Positions 50,928 through 58,256 of a stretch of 64,000 nt of DNA are shown here, in pieces; position 1 is the stretch's first letter, and the number at the start of each line of letters is the position of its first letter. The translations under genes and the position numbers were made by a program. Source of the stretch: Candidatus Blautia faecipullorum (GTDB lineage Bacteria > Bacillota > Clostridia > Lachnospirales > Lachnospiraceae). The notes beneath the pieces are model-generated. The model was not told the origin of the DNA and did not search any database. It saw only the letters and a program-made list of their open reading frames with translations. The stretch is from NCBI GenBank assembly GCA_019115125.1, contig DXEG01000061.1, positions 1 through 64,000 on the forward strand. Direction: 5' to 3'.

Positions 50928-51746
50928 CTATTCAGCGGAGGATGGCGGCAGTATTCCCTCTGACAGAAGGATTTCCACCACGCTCCCCGCGATACATCTT
51001 GCCTTATCCGAAATGGTATTGCAGTTTTTTTTCTGATCTCCGCGGGGATCGATATCCGCGATCTTCATTCCACTGCGGACCTCATAGCCGTCGCGGATGA
51101 TCCCCCTCAGAATTCCGGTAAGAGTCGCATATACAGGCGTATCTCCCACCATGGCGATCACCTGTCCTTTTTCTACAAAGTCCGCGATCTTCGCCTGATT
51201 TTTCATTTTCCCCGATCCGGGGGCATGAACGACTCTTTCCTTCCCCACTCCGGCGATCAGACCTGGGATCCCGGTATTCGGAGCAGCTTCTCCCTCCTCG
51301 ATGATCCGTCCCAGATCATGTCCCCGCTGTGTCTCCACTACATAATCCACATCTTCTCCGGCGGTAAATCCCGGACCCAGTCCAATGGTAAGCGGAGCCA
51401 TGCCCCGATGGGTGCCCAGATTTCGTTTTGCCAGAATGGCGTCGATCACTGCCGCCGGCTTCAGCCTGTCCAAAGACTCCCCTGTCTCATCCACCAGAAG
51501 CGGGATCTCTTTCATCCGCCATACCTTTTCGCATTGGGACACATCTTCTATTTTCTGACTCAGCACGCCTTCCACAAAAGCCTCCCCGTCATAGACCGCC
51601 TCGCAGAAGGATACCTCTCTCCGGATCGCGCTGGGAGTTTTGCTCTCCAGAATCAGTACCCTGTATCCGCAGCGGTAAAGTCTGTGAATCACGCCGCTGG
51701 CAAGATCACCTCCTCCTCGAACCACTATGATACTATTTTCAGCCAT
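50928..51746 (-). CDS. yqeB: Selenium-dependent molybdenum hydroxylase system protein YqeB
   Basis: 272 aa from ATG 51746. It begins MAENSIIVVRGGGDLASGV, a Rossmann-like GGGD motif, continues with THRGMAPLTIGLGPGFTAGEDVDYVVET (about 115-142) and ends with a swivelling lipoyl-like part (VEKGQVIAMVGDTPVYATLTGILRG). This is the EF2563/YqeB family, a marker of selenium-dependent molybdenum hydroxylases. Upstream in-frame residues to 51953 overlap xdhC and look non-coding. Confidence 0.92.
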   Translation of the reverse strand: MAENSIIVVRGGGDLASGVIHRLYRCGYRVLILESKTPSAIRREVSFCEAVYDGEAFVEGVLSQKIEDVSQCEKVWRMKEIPLLVDETGESLDRLKPAAVIDAILAKRNLGTHRGMAPLTIGLGPGFTAGEDVDYVVETQRGHDLGRIIEEGEAAPNTGIPGLIAGVGKERVVHAPGSGKMKNQAKIADFVEKGQVIAMVGDTPVYATLTGILRGIIRDGYEVRSGMKIADIDPRGDQKKNCNTISDKARCIAGSVVEILLSEGILPPSSAE

Positions 51747-51775
51747 AATCTGTCTCTGTCCTCCTCTGAGGTAAT

Positions 51776-52258
51776 TTATGATCTTTGATTTTCCTTCATC
51801 ACCTTTTCCACCGCGTTGATGATGTTCTGGTATCCTGTGCAGCGGCAAAGGTTTCCGGACATCTGTTTTTTGATGATCTCTCTTGTAAGAACCTCTCCTT
51901 TTTCCAGGAGAACCACAGCGGACATGATAAATCCCGGTGTGCAGAAGCCGCACTGAACGGCGCCCTCCTCAATAAAGGCTTCCTGGATGCGGGTCAGCTC
52001 TCCGTTCTTTTCCAGACCCTCCAGGGTGCGGATATGCTTTCCCTGTGCCCAGACTGCCAGATAAATACAGGAATCAATGGTCTCGCCGTCTACGATCACC
52101 GTACAGGCTCCACATTCTCCTACCTCGCAGCCCTTTTTTACGGAGGTAAGGCCCAGACGGTTTCTCAGCATTTCCAGAAGAGACTCTCTGGGATCCACAT
52201 ACTCCGCGATCTCTTTTCCGTTCACTGTGCATTGTACCAGTACTTTTTCTCTTTTCAT
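51776..52258 (-). CDS. xdhC: Xanthine dehydrogenase [2Fe-2S] subunit
   Basis: 160 aa. Plant-type [2Fe-2S] cluster: C44, C49, C52, C64. Second all-helical [2Fe-2S] cluster: C103, C106, C138, C140 (QCGFCTPG and CRCTG). It passes electrons from the molybdenum site to the FAD subunit. It overlaps xdhB by 4 bases, as expected for an xdhABC-type operon (order molybdenum, FAD, iron-sulfur). Confidence 0.95.
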   Translation of the reverse strand: MKREKVLVQCTVNGKEIAEYVDPRESLLEMLRNRLGLTSVKKGCEVGECGACTVIVDGETIDSCIYLAVWAQGKHIRTLEGLEKNGELTRIQEAFIEEGAVQCGFCTPGFIMSAVVLLEKGEVLTREIIKKQMSGNLCRCTGYQNIINAVEKVMKENQRS

Positions 52259-53142
52259 CTGCCGTCACCTCCCGCTGCCAGCTCCGCTGTTTTTACAAAA
52301 GCCCGTCTGGCGATCTCGCCGCCGATCTGAAGACGAAATTCTCTGGATGCTCTCCAGGAATTTCTCGGATTGATCTCCTGGCGGACTTTTTCCTCCACAG
52401 CCTGATACAGCTTTTCATCCACTGCGGCTCCCTTCAGAGCCTCCTCTGTCTTTACGCACCGGAACGGAACCGGAGCCGCTACTCCGAAGGTGATCCTGAT
52501 ATCCTCAAGGATCTTCTTCCGCGGATCTATTTTGCTGACCACACAGCAGCTCAGTGTGGCGATATCCATAGCCCTTCGCATGGAATATTTGATGTAATGG
52601 CCCTGATATCCTCTGTATTCTTTTTCAGGGATCACAATATGCGTCAGAATCTCTCCCGGCTGGATATCCACCCTGCCGGGGCCCAGGTAAAAATCACGGA
52701 TAGGAACCGTTCTTCCTCCCGCTCCGTCTGATGTTCTGAGAAGGGCGTTGTAGGAAAAAAGGGAGGGCACGCTGTCAGCGCTGACCGCGCCGTTGCAGAT
52801 ATTTCCCCCGATGGTTCCGACATTTCTGATCTGGGGGCCTCCCACCTGATCTGCCGCTTCTCCCAGAACCGGAATATTTTCCCGTATCACCGGATCATTG
52901 GTAAGATGCGAAAAAACAGTTCCCGCTCCGATATAAATATCCCCGGAATCCATCTTTTTCACACCCTTTATCTCTTTGATATCACGGATGCATACGAGGG
53001 AGGTACCCGCCAGCTTTCCCTCACGGATTTTGATGAGCACGTCGCTTCCCCCGGATATGACTCTGGCGTCGGGATGTTCTTTCAGAAGCGACACTGCCTC
53101 CTTAATGGTGCCTGAGTTATAATAATTTTCAATATCATACAT
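52255..53142 (-). CDS. xdhB: Xanthine dehydrogenase FAD-binding subunit
   Basis: 295 aa. FAD motifs: ARVISGGSDVLIKIREGKL (about 27-45) and QIRNVGTIGGNICNGAVSADSVPSL (about 106-130), with the CO dehydrogenase flavoprotein C-terminal domain from about 175. It transfers electrons to NAD or another acceptor. The ATG at 53142 with AGGAGG nine bases upstream is chosen; it overlaps the end of xdhA by 8 bases. Confidence 0.94.
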   Translation of the reverse strand: MYDIENYYNSGTIKEAVSLLKEHPDARVISGGSDVLIKIREGKLAGTSLVCIRDIKEIKGVKKMDSGDIYIGAGTVFSHLTNDPVIRENIPVLGEAADQVGGPQIRNVGTIGGNICNGAVSADSVPSLFSYNALLRTSDGAGGRTVPIRDFYLGPGRVDIQPGEILTHIVIPEKEYRGYQGHYIKYSMRRAMDIATLSCCVVSKIDPRKKILEDIRITFGVAAPVPFRCVKTEEALKGAAVDEKLYQAVEEKVRQEINPRNSWRASREFRLQIGGEIARRAFVKTAELAAGGDGR

Positions 53143-55435
53143 GCCTCTCCCCCTCCTTTCCAAGCAAACCGGCTTTTGTAAAGCCCTCGATCAGTCTCTG
53201 GGGCGTCAGAGGAATTTCATTAAAGGCCACTCCTGTGGCGTGAAGAACCGCGTTTCGGATCGCCGGCGCCCCTGGGATCGCCGGCGGCTCGCCAAGGGCC
53301 TTGTTGCCGTATGGCCCCATGGGATCCTCAAGCTCCACAAACTCCGCCTCCAGATCCGGGGTATCAAGCGCGGTCATTAATTTATAATCCAGAAGATTTC
53401 CATTTAAGGGACGTCCCGTTTTTTCATCCAGGATTATCTGCTCGCTGAGCCCATAGCCCATTCCCATGGACATACCTCCATGTACCTGCATCTGCGCAAG
53501 CTGAGGATTCAGAAGCTTACCGCTGTCATGAACGTTGACGATATCCAGGATTTTGATCTGGCCCAGCTTCATGTCTACTTCCACTTCCGCGAAGCAGCAG
53601 CCTGTGGCGATGGTATTTTTCTTTACCTGTGTGGAAACCTCCGCCGTGATGACAGAAGAATTCGTCAGGCTGTAGTAACATTCCTGAGCAAGGGCTTCCA
53701 GGGAAAGAGCCTGCTCGTCCCCCGCGTATATCCATCCATGATCCAGAGAAAGCTCCCGGGTCTCTTCCTCCGGAAGCAGGGTTTTCGCGTAGTTCAGGAT
53801 TTTTTCCAGAAGGAGCTCCGCGCACTGCTTTACCGCCGTTCCTGTGACAAAGGACTGCCGGGAAGCATAGGCTCCCGTATCAAAGGGAGACACATCCGTA
53901 TCCTGTACAGTAGAAATATGTATGTCGTCCATTCCCATATGCAGGGTTTCCGCGGCCATCTGAGTAAAAACCGTATCCGCTCCCTGTCCGATCTCCGTGG
54001 CCCCAAGCTGGAGCTGCACGCTTCCGTCCTGATTCAGGGACATCCTCGCTCCCGCGATCTCAAGAGAAATTGGCCACACGCCTGTCTTGTAGGAAAACAG
54101 GGACATTCCCACCCCTCTGCGTACATAGCCTGTCTGGGAAGCGTAGGCTTCTCTTTTTTCTTTCCAACGGATATATTTTTCACCTTTTTCCAGACATTGA
54201 AATATACCGTTGGTATTGGCCGCGATCGGTTTCAGATAGGCGTCCTCATAGTACCCGCTGATCAGGTTTTTCCTTCGGAATTCCAGAGGATCCATATGGA
54301 TCTCCGCGGCGATATCATCCATCAGACACTCAATGGCAAAGGCCGCCTCCGGGATCCCATAGGCACGCATGGCCCCGCCCACAGGCGTATTGGTGTAAAT
54401 CGTATAAGCCTCCCCCCGGATATTGGGGCAGGCGTACTGAAGTCTCCATGCCGTCAGGCCGTTGGCCGCGATGGCATGTCCGTGAGAAGCATAAGCCCCC
54501 TGATTGGAATAAGCCTTCATATCCTTGGCCAGAAGGCGCCCCTCCTGATCCACTCCGGCAGTCAGGTCATATTCAATGGAATGTCTCGTTCTTGTATTGC
54601 AGAAGGTTTCCTCTCTTGTCAGTTCCAGCTTTACCGGACGGCCTCCCACCTGCATGGTCAGGAAAGCGTTGAGAGGCTCATAGAGCACGTCCTGCTTGTT
54701 TCCGAAGCCGCCTCCGATATAAGGCTTGATCACACGCACCTTCCCCCAGGGAATCCCCAGCGCCTGCCCGACGACCCTGCGCACAATGTGAGGGATCTGC
54801 GTGGAGGTAACCACCACAACACGGCCTTTTTCCATATAAGCGTAAGAAACAGGATTCTCAAGATGACAATGCTGGACCATGGGGGTTTTGTAGCTGCGTC
54901 TTATCACCGTCGCGGAGTTTTTAAGCCCCTCGTCCACATCGCCGATAAAGAAATTCGTCCTGTTCAGAACATTATCCTTCTTGTCAAAATGAACAGGCGG
55001 ATTACTTCCGTACATGGACTTTCTGGGATGGATCTCTACAGGATACTCCTCGTATTCCACCCTGATCAGCTTCAGCGCTCTGGCTGCCGTCACGTCGTCC
55101 TCCGCCACTACAGCGGCGATATCGTCCCCGTAATAACGGATCCGTCCGGTCAGGATATTACGGTCCGCCACATCCTGATGAGCCGGCTCAACAGACCAGG
55201 GATGTCCCGGCGTAGGATAGCAGTGATCGGGAACGTCCCGGAAGGTCACAACCTTTACGACTCCCTCCAATGCCTCAGCCTCGCTTGTGTCAATGGATTT
55301 CACGATACCGTTTCCGATGGCGGCATGATAAATCTTCGCCACAAGGCAATTATCCAGGATCAGATCATCGGTAAACTTAGCTCTGCCAGCCACTTTCTCG
55401 TAAGCGTCTACTCTTGGCACACTTTTTCCAATCAT
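53135..55435 (-). CDS. xdhA: Xanthine dehydrogenase molybdenum-binding subunit
   Basis: 766 aa. An aldehyde oxidase/xanthine dehydrogenase hammerhead domain (about 10-125) is followed by the molybdopterin domains. KPYIGGGFGNKQD (about 240-252) binds the cofactor, GAMRAYGIPEAAFA is the conserved Arg region, and NKALGEPPAIPGAPA near the end has the catalytic Glu. The enzyme hydroxylates purines such as hypoxanthine and xanthine. The ATG at 55435 is preceded by AGGAGG. First gene of its operon; a terminator at 55580-55632 separates it from the Se-XDH gene. Confidence 0.94.
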   Translation of the reverse strand: MIGKSVPRVDAYEKVAGRAKFTDDLILDNCLVAKIYHAAIGNGIVKSIDTSEAEALEGVVKVVTFRDVPDHCYPTPGHPWSVEPAHQDVADRNILTGRIRYYGDDIAAVVAEDDVTAARALKLIRVEYEEYPVEIHPRKSMYGSNPPVHFDKKDNVLNRTNFFIGDVDEGLKNSATVIRRSYKTPMVQHCHLENPVSYAYMEKGRVVVVTSTQIPHIVRRVVGQALGIPWGKVRVIKPYIGGGFGNKQDVLYEPLNAFLTMQVGGRPVKLELTREETFCNTRTRHSIEYDLTAGVDQEGRLLAKDMKAYSNQGAYASHGHAIAANGLTAWRLQYACPNIRGEAYTIYTNTPVGGAMRAYGIPEAAFAIECLMDDIAAEIHMDPLEFRRKNLISGYYEDAYLKPIAANTNGIFQCLEKGEKYIRWKEKREAYASQTGYVRRGVGMSLFSYKTGVWPISLEIAGARMSLNQDGSVQLQLGATEIGQGADTVFTQMAAETLHMGMDDIHISTVQDTDVSPFDTGAYASRQSFVTGTAVKQCAELLLEKILNYAKTLLPEEETRELSLDHGWIYAGDEQALSLEALAQECYYSLTNSSVITAEVSTQVKKNTIATGCCFAEVEVDMKLGQIKILDIVNVHDSGKLLNPQLAQMQVHGGMSMGMGYGLSEQIILDEKTGRPLNGNLLDYKLMTALDTPDLEAEFVELEDPMGPYGNKALGEPPAIPGAPAIRNAVLHATGVAFNEIPLTPQRLIEGFTKAGLLGKEGERHV

Positions 55436-55579
55436 ATTTACCTCCTTCATGGCGCACTGGCTGCGTCAATAATGGTAGATTTGGAAGTTTACTTCCAAAC
55501 TTTCACCTTCTTTACAATAGGAATCATAGGATTATCCGAATGCAGAACAGTAGCAAATGTATCTCTGTCATAGACAGAA

Positions 55580-55632
55580 AAGCCGGACGGGTCCGGGGGA
55601 AGACTTGCTTCCTCAGGACTGTCATCCGGCTT
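55580..55632 (-). terminator. Terminator between the Se-XDH gene and xdhA
   Basis: AAGCCGGA (55632-55625 on the minus strand) pairs with TCCGGCTT (55587-55580), with an inner GGAAG/CTTCC stem, followed by TTCTGT. It ends the ssnA-ygfK-Se-XDH transcript. Confidence 0.7.
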
Positions 55633-55671
55633 CTGCCTGCGCTTCCGGGAAACTGTTTTTACAGCTTCCTT

Positions 55672-58227
55672 TTACTTCTTTTTCTCATATGGAGTATTGT
55701 CAAGCGGAAGGGAAGTTCTGAACTCTCCATCCAGCTTATAGTATGCACCCGCTATTGCGGGCGCGGTGGGAATGGATGTGATCTCACCGATACCGATTGC
55801 TCCACAGGCCACGTTCAGTCCTGCTTTCTCCACAATAATACTTTCCACTTCAGGTATTTTGTTTGCTTTTGGTAATCCCAGTGTACCATATTTCGCTGTA
55901 GGTTTGCAATCTTTTAGAGGATATTTTTCAGTAAGAGCGAAGCCATAGGACATCACCGCTCCGCCCTCGATCTGGCCCTCTACAGACAGCGGATTAACAG
56001 CTTTTCCCACATCATGGGCCGCGGCGATCTTCTTCACGGTTCCGTCCTCATTCAGGATACAGACCTGGGTCGCGTAGCCGTAAGCCACATGGGAAACCGG
56101 ATTTTTCACATCCGAACCCATGGCGTCTGTCTTCGCCAGGTATTCTCCCAGAAATTCCTGTCCCTCCAGCTCTTCAAGACCTTTGCCCTCCAGCTCCTTC
56201 TTCAGCTTCTCACAGGCCCGGCGGGCCGCCTCTCCTGTAACCAGCGTCTGCCTGGATCCGGAGGTGGTGCCTGAATCCGGGGCGTTATAAGTGTTGGAGG
56301 CGTCATAATACACCTGCTCCCGCTTCAGTCCCAGCTCTGTGCAGACCATCTGCACAAGCACGGTTCCCAGTCCCTGCCCGATGCAGGAAGCTCCGGAATG
56401 GATCTCCACTCTTCCGTCATGTACATAAAGTCTGCAGCGGCCCCAGTCCGGCAGTCCTACGCCCACGCCCGCGTTCTTCATTGCGCAGGCGATTCCGGCA
56501 TAGGGGCTGTTCTCATAAATATCGCGCACAGCCTCAAGTGTCTCCGCAAGACCTGTAGACTCGTCCACGATCTGTCCGTTGGGGAGCTCCTGGCCCGGCC
56601 TGATGGCGTTTCTGTAACGTATCTCCCAGGGAGAAATTCCAACCACGCCCGCCATCTTGGTGAGAAGCATTTCCACCCCGAAGCAGGTCTGTGTCACGCC
56701 AAAGCCCCGGAAGGCTCCCGCAGGCGGATTATTGGTATAATACGCCTTGCCGTCAATATCAAAATTCTGGTAGTTGTAGGGACCTGAAGCGTGAGTGCAG
56801 GCTCTCTGCAGCACCGGCCCGCCCAGGGACGCATAGGCCCCTGTATCAGCGATCACCGTAGCCTTCACGCCCTGGATGATCCCATTTTCATCACAGCCCA
56901 TGGTAAATTCCATATCCATAGGATGACGTTTCGGATGGATCAGTATACTTTCCGCCCTGGTGAGCTTCACCTTTACAGGGCGCTTTGTGAGATACGCGAT
57001 CATAGCGGCATGGTGCTGCACCGTCACGTCCTCCTTGCCGCCGAAGCCGCCGCCCACCAGCTTATTGCGAACCTTTACCTTCTCGGCGGGCAGACCGAGA
57101 AAGAGCATACATTCATGCTGGGTATCGTAAACTCCCTGATCTGTGGAATAAATAATCACGCCGTCGTCTCCCTCCGGCATTGCCACCGCACATTCCGGTT
57201 CCAGAAACGCATGTTCCGTCCAGGGAGTATGAAACTTCTCCGTCAGCACATGGGGAGAATTCTGAATGGCCTTTTCGGCGTCTCCTCTGTGGACATGCCA
57301 GTGAGCCATGAGATTTCCGTCCCCGTGAACCTTGGGGGCGTTCTCCTTCATAGCCTCCCAGGGATCTCTTACCATTTCAAGCTCTTCATATTCCACTTCC
57401 ACAAGAGACTTAGCCTCCTCCAGGATCTCCGGGGTCTCCGCCGCCACAAGCGCGACGGCGTCGCCAAGATAATGAGTGATCTTCCCTACGGGGATCATGC
57501 CGTCCCAGTCCTGCTTCAGGTGACCTACTTTTACGCTTCCGGGGACGTCCGCCGCGGTATACACGGCCACGACTCCCGGAAGAGCCTGCGCTTTTTCCGT
57601 ATGGATGGCCTTTACCAGAGCGCGTGGATATTTCGACCGGACGGCGCTTCCGTAGATCATCCCCTCCACTTCCATATCGTCAGGGTATTCTCCATATCCC
57701 AGGACCTTTTCTCTTACGTCCACTCTGGGAACCCGCTCTCCCAGATTCCAGGTATAATCCTTTTCTCCGGGGAGACCCTCCCGTTTATATTTCGCGGCCA
57801 GAAGGATGCCGTCGATAATTTTTTTATAGCCTGTGCAGCGGCAGATATTATTTTTGATCGCGTCCGCCGCCTCCGCTCTTGTGGGATCAGGATTTTTGTC
57901 GATCAGTCCCTTTGCGCTGATCACCATTCCAGGAATACAGAAGCCGCACTGAACCGCTCCCGCCTCGCCGAAAGCGCGTACATAGATTTCTTTTTCCTGC
58001 TCCTCAAAGCCTTCCACTGTGAGGATCTTTTTCCCTTCCAGCTTTGAAAGTTTGGGAACGCAGGCTTTTGTAGGCTTTCCGTCAACCAGCACATGACAGG
58101 TTCCGCAGGCGCCCTCGCTGCATCCGTCCTTCACTGATTTCAGACGGCACTTATCCCGGAGAAAGCGGATCAGCTTCATATCCTTTTCTTCCTGGTACTC
58201 AACCCCGTTTACTGTTATTGTATACAA
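55672..58227 (-). CDS. xdhD: Selenium-dependent xanthine dehydrogenase (fused [2Fe-2S] and molybdenum domains)
   Basis: 851 aa from a TTG start at 58227 (AGGAGG upstream). An N-terminal [2Fe-2S] pair covers about 1-155 (CSEGACGTC, QCGFCIPG, CRCTG). Then come the hammerhead and molybdopterin domains with VGGGFGGKED, AGAFRGFGVTQ and the catalytic Glu in AIGIGEITSIP. This is the Se-XDH architecture: no FAD domain, so electrons probably leave through YgfK. There is no in-frame UGA; selenium would be the labile cofactor ligand, not selenocysteine. It follows ygfK directly. Confidence 0.9.
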   Translation of the reverse strand: MYTITVNGVEYQEEKDMKLIRFLRDKCRLKSVKDGCSEGACGTCHVLVDGKPTKACVPKLSKLEGKKILTVEGFEEQEKEIYVRAFGEAGAVQCGFCIPGMVISAKGLIDKNPDPTRAEAADAIKNNICRCTGYKKIIDGILLAAKYKREGLPGEKDYTWNLGERVPRVDVREKVLGYGEYPDDMEVEGMIYGSAVRSKYPRALVKAIHTEKAQALPGVVAVYTAADVPGSVKVGHLKQDWDGMIPVGKITHYLGDAVALVAAETPEILEEAKSLVEVEYEELEMVRDPWEAMKENAPKVHGDGNLMAHWHVHRGDAEKAIQNSPHVLTEKFHTPWTEHAFLEPECAVAMPEGDDGVIIYSTDQGVYDTQHECMLFLGLPAEKVKVRNKLVGGGFGGKEDVTVQHHAAMIAYLTKRPVKVKLTRAESILIHPKRHPMDMEFTMGCDENGIIQGVKATVIADTGAYASLGGPVLQRACTHASGPYNYQNFDIDGKAYYTNNPPAGAFRGFGVTQTCFGVEMLLTKMAGVVGISPWEIRYRNAIRPGQELPNGQIVDESTGLAETLEAVRDIYENSPYAGIACAMKNAGVGVGLPDWGRCRLYVHDGRVEIHSGASCIGQGLGTVLVQMVCTELGLKREQVYYDASNTYNAPDSGTTSGSRQTLVTGEAARRACEKLKKELEGKGLEELEGQEFLGEYLAKTDAMGSDVKNPVSHVAYGYATQVCILNEDGTVKKIAAAHDVGKAVNPLSVEGQIEGGAVMSYGFALTEKYPLKDCKPTAKYGTLGLPKANKIPEVESIIVEKAGLNVACGAIGIGEITSIPTAPAIAGAYYKLDGEFRTSLPLDNTPYEKKK

Positions 58228-58256
58228 AAGGGACCGCCCTCCTTTCCCGGCAGAGA

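Noticed and set aside
55672..58227. Selenocysteine codon in the selenium-dependent xanthine dehydrogenase
   Set aside because: The frame has no in-frame UGA; in this family selenium is a labile cofactor ligand.
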